A DNA stretch of 64,000 nt from positions 4,882,001 to 4,946,000 of the forward strand of contig JBAJFE010000004.1 in the NCBI GenBank assembly GCA_037903355.1, written 5' to 3'. The notes under the pieces were generated by a model. The model did not search any database and was not told the DNA's origin. It saw only the letters and a list, made by a program, of their open reading frames with translations. A program made the translations under genes and the position numbers. Below are positions 47,601 to 56,609 of this stretch, piece after piece. Source of the DNA: Trichuris trichiura. Its lineage: Eukaryota > Nematoda > Enoplea > Trichinellida > Trichuridae. Numbering within the stretch: position 1 is the stretch's first letter; every line of letters begins with the position of its first letter.

Positions 47601-48636
47601 CACCGCGAACTTCTAAGTGTTGCACTTTACCATCAGGAAGGGCACAAGTCAGACGTCCGTTGCCGATCCCTCTCACTTTTGCAAGTCGACCATCAGCTAG
47701 ACAAACATTACGCTTGACAGGCGTTAACGTCGCAAAGAAAAACCGGTCACTTGACATGTGTGACGAAGCACCAGAGTCAACACACCAGTATTTGCGAGAA
47801 TTAGGGCTAATTTGTTCGCGAAAAGAAAACAAAGCAAACGTTGTGTCACCTTTTGCGTTTGTCGCCTTGTTTGATTTCTCTTGCACTCCAGGACAATTCC
47901 GCCGTATGTGACCTCTTTTTCCACACACATAACACTGCCTGTCATCGCTCCGAACGCTTTTGTTCAAACGGAAAGACTTCGGTCTTTGCTGCAACTGACG
48001 GCTCCCCGTGGCCGATGAACACAAGGCTACGTCTTGAACGTTTCGTTCCACTCCGGTTGTCTTCTTGTTTTCCATTCGACGAATATATTCTTCCTGAATC
48101 CTGCCGCACACGTAATCAACCGTTAGGTCCGCCTCAGCCCTTCCTTCTAGGGATATGACAAGGGCTGAATATGACTCAGGAAGACTGTTAAGCAGAGCAG
48201 CTATCTGATCACCGACTGCTAGCTCAACGCCAGCTCCACGGAGCTGTTCGATCACTTGTAGCATTGAAGTGATGTGAGACTGCATCGGTCCACTCACGTA
48301 CCGAAAACTGTAAAGTTTCCTTCGGAGGTAGAGGCGACTTCCATAGGATGAGCGTTCATGCACTTGTTGCAGCGTCTGCCATGCCTCGTGAGCAGTTTCA
48401 CATCTCGCGATGTGCACCGTCTGGTCGTTTCCCAGGCTCAGCGTGATGCAGCCTAAAGCTCTGCAGTTTGCACGCTCCCACGAAGAGTCACTCATCTCTG
48501 GTTTCGGCTGCACTGTAACACTCCACAGGTCTTCTTTCATCAGAAGACCGCGCATCTTCACTTTCCATATCTCGTAGTTGCCTCCATCTAGGAGCGGAAC
48601 TAACGACTGGCCAACAATGACTCTTTCATCTGCCAT
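44635..48636 (-). CDS. Copia Gag-Pol polyprotein, intact
   Basis: One 1333-residue frame without stops or shifts. In order: a Gag region (LLDGGNYEIWKVKMRGLL near 20); a CCHC knuckle CYVCGKRGHIRRNC at about 235-248; aspartic protease DSGA at about 287; the GAG-pre-integrase HRRFGH block with a Cys pair near 431-468; an integrase core with the Asp of HSDLCGP (about 496), the Asp of FRSDNGRE (about 559) and the Glu of QNGVAERKN; reverse transcriptase from WVFKLKRDEHG (about 870) through the catalytic YVDD near 1019; and RNase H with DADWAGD, SSTEAEY and ED. Protease and integrase lie before reverse transcriptase, the copia order. It makes the particle, copies the RNA and inserts the DNA. The ATG at 48636 is 54 bases from the right LTR. 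Confidence 0.97.
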   Translation of the reverse strand: MADERVIVGQSLVPLLDGGNYEIWKVKMRGLLMKEDLWSVTVQPKPEMSDSSWERANCRALGCITLSLGNDQTVHIARCETAHEAWQTLQQVHERSSYGSRLYLRRKLYSFRYVSGPMQSHITSMLQVIEQLRGAGVELAVGDQIAALLNSLPESYSALVISLEGRAEADLTVDYVCGRIQEEYIRRMENKKTTGVERNVQDVALCSSATGSRQLQQRPKSFRLNKSVRSDDRQCYVCGKRGHIRRNCPGVQEKSNKATNAKGDTTFALFSFREQISPNSRKYWCVDSGASSHMSSDRFFFATLTPVKRNVCLADGRLAKVRGIGNGRLTCALPDGKVQHLEVRGVLYVPSLNGSLLSVKMLDKAGYEIEIKKGVCTISKRSLTGESKLFACAKDNGALYELDLVSSQDTQPTRLCAYAANALDNSLSIWHRRFGHRDFEAIRKLWKRKMVVGLRMNERDCERPVCETCFKGKMTAFPFPKGETRAKKPMELIHSDLCGPMPVETPSGHRYFLTLIDDYSRFTDVHLLKSKDGVINAIKNYVAKMCNRFGRKPTVFRSDNGREYVTKFLETYFKLHGIEHQLTIPYTPQQNGVAERKNRTLTEMVRCMLSDARLPMRFWGEAVVTAAYLQNRLPSRSLSKTPFEHFYGRKPDVSHLRVFGSKAYSFVPTERRRKLSERAMEGVIIGYGNTVKGYRILDPKTARVWYSRSVRIIEGPTQSWSDQTKHWKNSHSKGSPQKMVNMDEWKDHAGDRSSNVLPPKEDINAKHEESSDTASDGSTPAPVVGLRRSERIAAKDERRVRRHFSDDYIWKVVDCDPKEPASWDEMLQLPATEREKWLEAVDAELNALESHDVWEVVDLPVGKRPISAKWVFKLKRDEHGKIYTYKARLVARGFTQIHGRDYDETFAPVVRHETVRTLFAIAAIKGMHVRHIDVKTAYLNGKLDKEIFMELPPGFKQQATEGKALRLHRSLYGLKQSARTWNQVATTALRKIGFRPNRADPCLFSRKENSNAVTYVLLYVDDLLVASVSPELTGRIGRQLSGYFEIKDLGEVKQYLGIQVEREEDGSFLLHQARKICQLVKEYGLLDAKPVATPMETNFLSSPIEESPTLSENAEFRKAVGSLLYLAAVSRPDIAFAVGQLCRRVESPTQSDWKSVKRVIRYLAGSVCRKLRFSSEGNIKLAGFVDADWAGDHADRKSTSGYVFQIGYSTIAWSSKKQSIVAMSSTEAEYVAASEACRELQWLRQLLADMELPLDGPTEIYEDNQSCIKLAQSDRCSQRTKHIDVRHHYLRDLCESEVVSLLYCPSNEMPADVLTKPLGKDTFNRYSKLLGLQ

Positions 48637-48660
48637 TGTTCACAAAATTCCAAGCTTCAA

Positions 48661-48690
48661 GCGCAGAGGAAGCGTGCTGGGCCCATAACC
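48661..48690 (-). promoter_or_regulatory. Primer-binding site matching the 5' half of initiator tRNA-Met
   Basis: The plus strand here carries the D-arm to anticodon-loop part of eukaryotic initiator tRNA-Met (GCGCAG then GGAAGCGTGCTGGGCCCATA and ACC) with one mismatch as I recall that tRNA. The retrotransposon RNA is therefore complementary to an internal tRNA stretch, not its 3' end. Drosophila copia is known to prime with a cleaved tRNA-iMet half in this way. Confidence 0.85.
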
Positions 48691-48889
48691 TGTTGGAATT
48701 TAGGTGGCCGAAGTGAAAGATATCGCAGGGAGTTTAATAGTTTAATCTGCAGCGACGTGAGAGAAGAGAGAGAGAAGCCAGACTAACCGGAAAGACACAT
48801 AGGCAGAAAAGTAGAGTACCGTATCATAGACAGCGTGCGCAGGTATGCGCTGGTGAATAGGTGTCAGAGGATCGTCGTACCCTCCAACA
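48691..48889 (-). repeat. 5' LTR of the copia element
   Basis: 199 bp, identical to 44395-44593. It holds the promoter side of the element. No unambiguous TATA box was picked out. Confidence 0.95.
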
Positions 48890-48894
48890 GAAGT

Positions 48895-49905
48895 CAATAA
48901 ATCTATCTAGAAGTAATCTTGAAAACAATTTCAGGTGACTATGATATTTGAAAACGCCATGTACAGATTCTGTATTGGCATCGCTTTTCAGCTTTTTGCA
49001 CTTAGGAAAATGAGCTAAATTTTCATTTGACAACTGCAATTTTCATGCATCTTGAGGTGTGCCTGGAAAAGCAGGAACGAGATTTCAGCCTGGGGTTTAC
49101 AAAACCAAAAGAAAATACATTGAACAGGTCATCCTACCAACCACTGTAGTGAGACGGTGAGCGCGACGATTTCACTTTGAAGCATTCATCTTAACGCAAG
49201 GCTTTGTGAGTACCAATCTTATCTGCAAGGCTGTTCTTGACCATTTGACCGCCGACTATACGTTTACTTTATCCAATGCTATTGACTCTGAAACTTAGGA
49301 TTCCCATGGACTCCTTTCAGCGTGAGTTCAGCTTGACTCTCCGATCTGATCAATCCATATCCCGTTAACTGACAAGACAACATAAACTCACCGTCGGAAA
49401 TTCTGGCAAAAAAACTGACCACGAGGAGGATTTCGTCCACAGTTTTCCTGGCTGAGTTGCATGTTTTAGTTCAACTAGTGTCTTTTAGTCCAAAGTTTAG
49501 GGGGTCGTATGATTCCCGTGAGAATCATTGCCTACTTTCTGGGCAATTGTGGCTGAGTCAAGTACCTCTAGAGAGGCGGTAACGTTAGCGAGATGAATTC
49601 AGAGGTTGAACGAATGATCACAAAGTAAGAGCAGCAAACCAAAAGAGCTTGACCAAGACAACTGAAGGAAAAGCAAAGCAGCTGTTTGGCGACAGCGAAA
49701 CAACGAGAGCAAACTAGAAGCAACTGACCTTTGCGGCAGATGAGCGCTGGTGAATCAAGAAGGTAACGGTAGAGACGCCGGGATTCTTTCGCCGCTATTG
49801 CATACGGTTAACTAAATTGAGGGCCAGCAACCAAGCGGCGAAAAACATGCGGTCCATACCTAATTGATCTGATTGATGCGAATGATGCCAAGCGTCGACA
49901 TCAGA
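48895..49905. other. No gene recognised
   Basis: Flank of the copia insertion. The sequences on its two sides (before 44390 and after 48895) were contiguous before the insertion and show no gene. Confidence 0.4.
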
Positions 49906-49909
49906 CGCA

Positions 49910-50190
49910 CTAGCCAAAAACGCCTATGTAGAATGTTGCGTATTAGCGCAAGCCTAATATCACCAAGATTTTGTTGTGATCGCGATGGTGCGACTTATTA
50001 TTCTCTGACCCAAAACAACAACGGTCACGCGCAATAGAGATCGGTTATGGAGTCTGACCTCAGTTCTATGACTGTGGACAACAGGAACAATGACGGGAGA
50101 GGCTGTGTGTTGGTGGTATATGTCGTTCTGAACGGTTGGTTGTGATAGACGCAGTAAAAGCGCACTGTTTGAAAATAGCAGAATAAGAAG
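49910..50190 (+). repeat. Diverged low-copy repeat (partner of 13060-13290)
   Basis: Same ordered words as the copy at 13 kb. The two copies differ by substitutions and several indels, so they are old. Confidence 0.4.
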
Positions 50191-50264
50191 GTGAATACGG
50201 AGTCTTTACCTCCTCCGTCACCGTTGTACCCTTCGGTTAAGCATTTATTCTTCGGTTGAAGAAC

Positions 50265-50350
50265 AGCTGTCTGCTGTTTTCGCATTTCAGGGTCTGCTGG
50301 CCTTGTAGCGCTTCGCTTGTTTCTTTCGATCAAGCAGTAGCTTGAGTGCA
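50265..50350 (+). repeat. Short direct repeat (partner at 51585-51665)
   Basis: CGCATTTCAGGG, CTTTCGRTCAA and an AAGAAR/AAGCAG word follow one another in both places, 1.3 kb apart. This suggests a local duplication or a dispersed repeat family. Confidence 0.4.
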
Positions 50351-52282
50351 TGTCGTTCTGTTGCGTGTTCAATTTCGACTGATCACGTGGAACAGTTCGA
50401 ATAATTCACAAGAAGTACTCGCGTCGAAATGGCATGCACACTAGCAGTTGCTGAACTGAAGGATAAAATAGAGGCGACAAAACAACGGGCTGAATTGCTG
50501 TTGTTTAAACGGAAGGTACAATGGGGCAGCGAATCGTCCTGTGCGCAGGAAAAGGGGCAGTAAAGCTTGAGAAATATTGTACAAGTTGAAAAAGATTTAC
50601 GCGTGTGGACTTTTCCCTAAGCAAACGTAATACAGGATGCAAATTTTAATACGAATTTTTATCGAGCCGAAATCAGTTTTAATTCTAGGTTTTGACTGTA
50701 TTCCTTTTCATTGCATGGTATCTTCAGCTATTTAGAATAAATTGCTACGCTAGTACTACGGAAGCGCACCGGAACAAAAATTTAAATAGCCTTAACACGT
50801 ACGCACACGTTCTGTACTTCGCGAACGTTAATTATTCGTTCCTTAAGAGTGAATTACGTATGTTGATTGATATAACTGAGATGAACTTGGAAATCGTAAC
50901 ATGAGCGAGCATGACTTTGCACTTTCTTTAAAATTCAACAACTAGTTCTACAAGCGCACGTTTGTTATTTATTGCTTTTCTACCATTAATTTTCGTTAAA
51001 TTTCAGTACTCCCGTTGTTAATACCGTCAGGTTAGTTGATTTCATGTTAGCTTCTGTTTCCGCCGTTGAACGGGCGTCCGGCAGGTCGGTGTGGCCAGTT
51101 ATACCGGGCATCTGGCAGTGAGTTTCCCATGCAAAACATTCTTCAGGAGTCCACTATTCTGAGTGACTTTATTGCTCAGAATATTGCTCGTGTATACCTG
51201 TGGCGGGGAACGTCATCGTCGTACTGTTCCCGTTAGCAGCTCCGAGTTCTTTGCCCTCCTGGGTCGCTCCTTGCCAAACGGTGGTATCATCCGAGTCGCT
51301 AGACTGGTTGTCTAATACATTTCTATCACATCTTCTCTAAATGCTATTAATATTCTACATTTAAACTATTTTTACGCGAAATTTGCTGTTTTATTAATTG
51401 CTGATGTAGTTCCATTTTCTCTGTTTCAAAGTGTTTTCGAGTTACTCGTTGAAGAATTGATAGACAAAGATTTGCTCGAAACAAGGAATGAGGCATACTG
51501 TTTTCACCTTGCCCCTGCGGCTCATTTTGACTAGAACAATCGAGCACAGATGCTTCTCCGCCTCCGCTGCACTTTTTGATTAATCAGCAGCGGCCTTCTG
51601 TGTCCGCATTTCAGGGCTCCTTGGCTACTTGGTCCCACCCGTATTCTTTCGGTCAAACAAGAAATATCCCTAGTTACTGCATTTTCCAGAAACCGTTAGC
51701 ATCTTAGCGTCTTCCTTTTTTCTTTGAGCAACCAATGGCCAAATACGTGTTCTTCTGATGGGACTACTTATCGAAGGCCATTTGACCCCAGTTGGTCGAC
51801 GTTAACTTGCGGCAAAGCGAGATGCATCCTAGATGCTGCTTGATCAAAGGATAAGGCTCAGAGGTTGGCGCCAAAAGGCCAACGGGCCCTGAAATGTGGA
51901 GATGACAGGTTCCTGTTGTTAACCGGTGCAGCAGTGGCGGCTGAACATTTTCTTCACTGAAGCAGTAGCCCATGGGTATGCACTGTCCGCTTTCAGAAAA
52001 CGAAAATTTTAGCGGGCAAACTGTCCAGTAGACAAGTCACCTGTGAAAATTCGTTCTGCAAGTGTAGAAGGGTTAACCATTACCTTAGCCCAAACAAATT
52101 TTCCACTAAACGAGCTGTTTCTCTGCATGAACTGTCACGGATTTGTCGTTTCGTGGATGAATCACACTGGAGGAACTGTAACGAAAACAGCAAAGCAGTT
52201 GAAGATATCAGACGTGAGCCGCCTACTAAAGCAGGTCCTGAATGACATGCATTAAGATACCAAGCGCTTAAAGGGAATAGCA
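50351..52282. other. No gene recognised
   Basis: Apart from the repeat at 51585-51665, I see no supported feature between the short repeat and the polyadenylation signal of the secreted-protein gene. Confidence 0.35.
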
Positions 52283-52288
52283 TTTATT
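52283..52288 (-). terminator. Polyadenylation signal of the secreted-protein gene
   Basis: AATAAA on the minus strand, 15 bases beyond the stop codon at 52304. It supports that stop as the real gene end. Confidence 0.6.
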
Positions 52289-52303
52289 TTAGTATGTACA
52301 GTA

Positions 52304-54750
52304 TTAAGGAAAAAAGATGCTAGCTGAGAAATTTAGATGAATATGTATACTGAGAAAGAATACAAGTAGAAAGTTTGTTCTCCGTACGTATTCATACCCA
52401 GTAGTTGCAGAAGCAGTTGAGAAATGCTGCAGGATATAATCATGAAGTTGTATGCAACGATTTCTTTTGAAGTCATCTACGCAATGCTTTCCCATTTCTT
52501 GAAAATATTTTTCTCTCCCACTCCAGTTATGAACAAGAGCAAAACTAGCATTACACACATAACGGTATATCCTGTTCGTTGCACTTAAGTATTGACATTC
52601 TTTGCTAGTCTCTTGAAGAAACTCAGCAAGATTCCCGCATCCAGCAAACTCTGTAGCTAACCACATTTCACGTAGAATGCATAGATCCATTTCCTCTTTA
52701 TCTATGCAAAAGAGACCTATGTTTACCGTCTGAACATCTTCAGGAAGTACCATTCGCCGGTTCGCCACAAGACAGCTATGGAACAAGTTGTAGCACTTCT
52801 CTATGGTCTCGAATTGCGTTGGCGGCAATTTGCTTAAGATTGCGTAGCTCATAATATTCTTCCTCTTTTGCACTTTTTCTGAAGCATCTTAGCGGTAAAA
52901 CGAAAGCGTATACGATGTAGTACTGTTTCATGAGTTGCTTATTTTCAGATTACAACGTTCAAAATTTTCTCAGAAACGTTGCAGCAGTATTAAATCAACT
53001 ACGTATCAGCTAACTCAGCTCATGATAGGTGAAAATAGTAAATTTCAGCGATCGCAACGGCTAACTTTGCCTTAAAGACATGGTAAAAAAGCAAGAACTT
53101 CAACTGGAAGATTAAACGATTGTTATAAATTGATTCATTTAAATTCGCTACTTTGCCTATGCATAAGAACAATTCTCATGCTGAAACTTCGTGTGCCTTT
53201 GTAATATTCGTTCTTGGATTTAAGCCAAACAACGCTCCATCAATGGATAGATGATTACTTACTAGAGATGTGTCAAAAAACAATGACAAATTCAAACTTG
53301 CTTTAGAAGACAGCTTAGTCCTCTCCATGTTATAAAGCTAGTCTCATGCACGCAAGAAGGAAATCAGTTCAGATTCTACGGCAGCTTTTCCCACAGAATA
53401 ATGGAGCGTTAATGGATAGTTCGCTGTAGCTGATCCTTGCAGATTTGCTCAAAGAACATCTGGAAGAGACAGCTTTCAGACGTTCCCCTAAATGTCCCAT
53501 TTGGGCAAGTACAACTGGTCCCGAATTTCTGATACGCGTTCCTCCTTTTTAAGAGAAGAATATGCTTTGCCAGTGGAACTATTGTAATTCCCTTCGTTCA
53601 AGCAAAGCCTAACAAATTAGTGCATGATATACGTCAAGTTTTGACCTGTATTTTAAGGAGAGATCCACTGACATAGCTGAGTAGATAATTTTCCAATCCA
53701 ATGGAACGCTTTTGAAGAGTCTTCATAACGTAGTTCTACAGAATATCATCTGCGTTGAGCCTAACCTCTTTTTCTTTTACTATTGTCAACGAGTTCTCTG
53801 CACACGACCTTCTTTGACCTGTCATGGATTTCGGTGTTTTCGTTAGGCAACTGCAAAAACTGCTGATAATACTTTTTATGCTCGTTACCAGGGGTCGTAG
53901 TAGCACACTGTTTTTGGGAACCTCTTGCAAGTAGAAAAGTTTTGACTACTTAACACTGGTGGTAAATTCCAGCCATTTGGCAGTGTCGGACAGTTAACAG
54001 TTGTAAGAGCTGTTTTTGCGTGACAGTTGTCTGACATCAGTGTTGGGGTGGGTTTTGCGGTAGTCGTAAGAACACGAAACGTCTTCATGAACCCAGAAAC
54101 GAACGTTTCGAGAATGAATGTCATAAGCGGGGTAATTTATGAAGCGCTATTTACGAATTACCGGTTTACATGCAGCAGTGTCACTGAGCTTTCAGGCCAA
54201 AATGAGTCCTGAAAGCTTCGTAACACTGCGGTGAATAAATGGGTACATCGTCGCTAACGTATCGCGAACATGAAAACTTGTGTACCAGTTTAAAAACTTC
54301 CTGTATTTCATCAAAATTAACTAAATACTTAAAGTTCGCAGTTATGGATATTTCATGTATGTATTTATTACGGAAACCGTGCAGAACGTTTATTTGTACT
54401 TACCAATAAACGAATCCTCTGTGCTTTCGAAGCCCTTCATGCTTCATTGCCAACGATAACAAATCCATATTGTTATCAGTATTTGTTATCATTTGCAACG
54501 GAGCACGTACGGCTCCGAAAGCGTTGAAGATTCGTTTATTGGCAAGTGCAAATAAACGCACTGTACAGTTTCCGTAATAAGTACATACATGAAATTTCAA
54601 AACAGCTTTAAAAAGCCATTCGTTTTCAGTTATGGACATCATTGACTCACCATTTTCCAGCAGTGTAGTGCTTGGATCTGTATGGATGGGCACTGCCAGC
54701 GCGACATAAATAATGGTTACTGCTATCCAGCAGTATTTAATTGCAACCAT
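52304..54750 (-). CDS. Secreted cysteine-rich protein, two exons
   Basis: Exon 1 (54750-54651) starts MVAIKYCWIAVTIIYVALAV, a typical signal peptide, and ends at a strong GTGAGT donor in phase 1. Exon 2 (52878-52304) follows a TTCAG acceptor in the matching phase; the sum is 225 codons including the stop. The mature part has about nine Cys (EKCYNLFHSC, LFC, DLC, AGC, KEC, YVC, KHC, NRC). It ends in a hydrophobic stretch, NFLLVFFLSIHIHLNFSASI, that could be a GPI-anchor signal or membrane segment. The Cys-rich secreted layout recalls nematode DUF19-type proteins, but I cannot confirm the family. The 1.77-kb intron may hide another exon and contains an inverted-repeat insertion (54349-54626). 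The function is unknown. Confidence 0.6.
54349..54626. mobile_element. Inverted-repeat unit in an intron, 54 kb copy
   Basis: Arms 54349-54440 and 54510-54612 are inverted copies (TTTCATGTATGTA, TTATTACGGAAAC and CCAATAAACGAATC in one arm, reversed in the other). CAGTTATGGA occurs at 54339-54348 and 54627-54636, an exact 10-bp direct repeat. In the right arm a GGAGC/GCTCC stem is followed by GAAAGC, as in the PLE hairpins, but no CTGANGA box precedes it. It lies within the intron of the secreted-protein gene. Confidence 0.5.
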
Positions 54751-55003
54751 ATCCAAAACGGTAGTTCCTGAGCTGAAAGTAATGATGGTAAAATGGGAAA
54801 CTAAATGATGGCGCAACATTGACGCTGTGTGGGTAAAATTAAAGTTTTGAGAAAAGCTAAGAGCTGCTGCATGTAGGAACTTAAGCAGTGAGTTTGTTAA
54901 GTCATGCAAAACAGAAGTAAGTCACACGATTCTAAGTCCTTGAAAATGCTTACGGAAAAAGAGGAAATGCAAGAAAGCCAAATATTGTGTAATCTTGCTT
55001 ACT

Positions 55004-55650
55004 AAAAAGTTTTTTCTTCTTTTATTACAGATATTCCGTTATCAAACCAGAAATATTCATGCGGAGCTTTCGCTGTTAGTCTTGGGGCGTCTTCAGCGCA
55101 AGCAACAAAAAGTCAGAACTCTCTCTTGGCCTTCATCAGAGTCAGCCGCTGAGGAGCTTTTCCGTATTGCCAGCCGACAGGGTTACCTGTCACGTCGATC
55201 CTTGACTCATCGAGCTTGACCCCAACTCGGCCGCTGCTCATGAGAGCAGCCTTCATGCCGCCGTCCGCAGTGAAACCGCGACATAAAAATGTGTCGACAT
55301 AATAACAAAATACTGTGACATAAATTTTTTTTATATCGCGGTTTCACTGCAGACGGCGGCATGAAGGCTGCTCTCATGTAGTACTGGCCGAGTTGTGGTC
55401 AAGCTCGATGTGCCAAGGATCGACGCGACAGGTAACCCTGTCGGCTGGCAATACGGAAGAGCGTCTCAGCGGCTGACTCCGGTAAAAGCAAAGAGGAATT
55501 TTTGATTTTTTGTTGTTTGCGCTGAAGATAGCCCAAGACTGGTGCCGAAAGCTCCACAGGAATATTTCTGGTTTGATAACGGGATATCCGTAATAAAAAA
55601 CGAAAAAGCTTTCTATGAATTTTACTCCCGTTAAAAAGGGGAAAACAACA
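55004..55650. mobile_element. Palindromic PLE-derived unit, 55 kb copy
   Basis: Two arms of about 250-290 bp face each other around a short centre near 55300. AATCTTGCTTACT lies at 54991-55003 and again at 55651-55663 in the same orientation, an exact 13-bp target duplication. Each arm contains a CTGAAGA box and a downstream GAAAGC box pointing outward (minus strand about 55066-55095, plus strand about 55521-55553). Each arm also keeps an open frame for a related peptide ending in FRIASRQGYLSRRSL and HRA, preceded in the left arm by a TTATTACAG acceptor-like site. Whether that frame is ever expressed is unknown. Confidence 0.65.
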
Positions 55651-55663
55651 AATCTTGCTTACT

Positions 55664-56350
55664 TTATCAAACAATCATTAGCAGTCGCCTAATTGTCATA
55701 ATCGCATTTTTGTCAGGAAATTAATGTTCCTCTATGAGGAACATTAAAGTAAAACTTTAAACTTAGGCAACTTAGGTCTCAGTTGCCTAGGTATAAATTC
55801 AAACTGCTACAGGTGTTTTCTGGCAAAACTGAAAGGTCTCGAAAAATAGAACCCCGGAGGTTTGTTTCTACGAAATCTGGCAATTGGTTTAATAAACAGG
55901 TTGTTTCCATCAAGAAGCAATGACGAATAACAGGAATAAAGTCAGGCGTGGTTTGCTCCATCAGTCAGCATCCTTGAAAAATGCAAAGCTTTTCTGGGAA
56001 GTTTGCAGACATTCAACCCAAACCTTCCTTGATAGTGCTGTGGAAGAAATTGCTTTCTTCGCATAAGGTAACAGTGTACTAAAGACCATGTCACTGTGAT
56101 GCATGTGCGCAGCTACCGCGAGGACTAAAGTGCTGTAGACAACAGTGAAATGAAGCTTCTGGAGGTCAGCCTTCGCTGGAGCGTTTGACCCATGAAACTC
56201 ACTTTTAGCACTGTAGTACTAGAATGCCTTTTCATTTCGAGAAGACGATTCAAATCTTAGACATTCGAATCCAAGTGTTTCTTAGTAATTTCAAGTGATT
56301 ACTGTAAGGGAAAACTTCTTGACTCTCACAGAAATGCTCGCAAGAGGAAG
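55664..56350. other. No gene recognised
   Basis: Nothing supported between the palindromic unit and the next PLE terminal repeat. Confidence 0.4.
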
Positions 56351-56353
56351 CGG

Positions 56354-56609
56354 GGAACTGCTCTTGTTCCGTCGTCAGCAGCGTAAGGGCCTTCACACTC
56401 CCTTAGTCTGCTGACGATGGCTGACGTCAGCAGTGTAAGCTCCTTTACACTGCTGACGACGGAACAAGAGCAGTTCCGAAACGTACAGTATAGAATTGTT
56501 CTGTATTTTCTCTAGCAACCTGCTCATCCATTCGTTGGTAAGGCACTTTGAAGTTTATTTACAGATACATCAAACAAACCAAACCCGTGAACCAAAAGAC
56601 CAACTATGA
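56354..56609 (+). mobile_element. PLE terminal repeat with inverted left end, split by a hAT element
   Basis: 56354-56383 is the reverse complement of 56447-56476 (GGAACTGCTCTTGTTCCGTC and its mirror), giving a hairpin-prone head. The right part, with the hairpin at 56453 and then TTCTGTATTTTCTCTA, CTCATCCATTCGTTGGTA and AAACCCGTGAACC, matches 63371-63525. The hAT element interrupts it at 56609; the tail resumes at 59750 (TAACCTAAGC, CACTCCGTTTTTTGAAC). Confidence 0.65.
56453..56481 (+). other. Hammerhead-like PLE hairpin
   Basis: CTGACGA, C, GGAAC/GTTCC stem with an AAGAGCA loop, then GAAA. Confidence 0.45.

Larger units (their letters stand above)
44395..48889 (-). mobile_element. Complete Ty1/copia LTR retrotransposon
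   Basis: Two 199-bp LTRs (44395-44593 and 48691-48889) begin TGTTGG, end CCAACA and appear identical base for base. GAAGT flanks both sides (44390-44394 and 48890-48894), a perfect 5-bp target duplication. The element runs right to left. Its primer-binding site adjoins the right LTR at 48661-48690, and a purine tract (GAGGAAGGG on the minus strand) precedes the left LTR at 44594-44602. A single long ORF fills the inside. Identical LTRs, an exact duplication and an open frame all indicate a very recent insertion that may still be capable of movement. Confidence 0.97.

Noticed and set aside
52043..52255. Plus-strand 70-codon frame opposite the secreted-protein gene's downstream flank
   Set aside because: No domain, and no splice or promoter context.
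53736..54124. Cys-containing minus-strand frames considered as a Kunitz-type exon within the 1.77-kb intron
   Set aside because: Cys spacing does not fit Kunitz domains, and a stop separates the two halves; flanking exons already join in phase without it.
53736..56350. CRISPR array or prokaryotic system among the inverted repeats
   Set aside because: Repeats are inverted pairs with transposon target duplications, the genes have introns, and there are no regularly spaced direct repeats.
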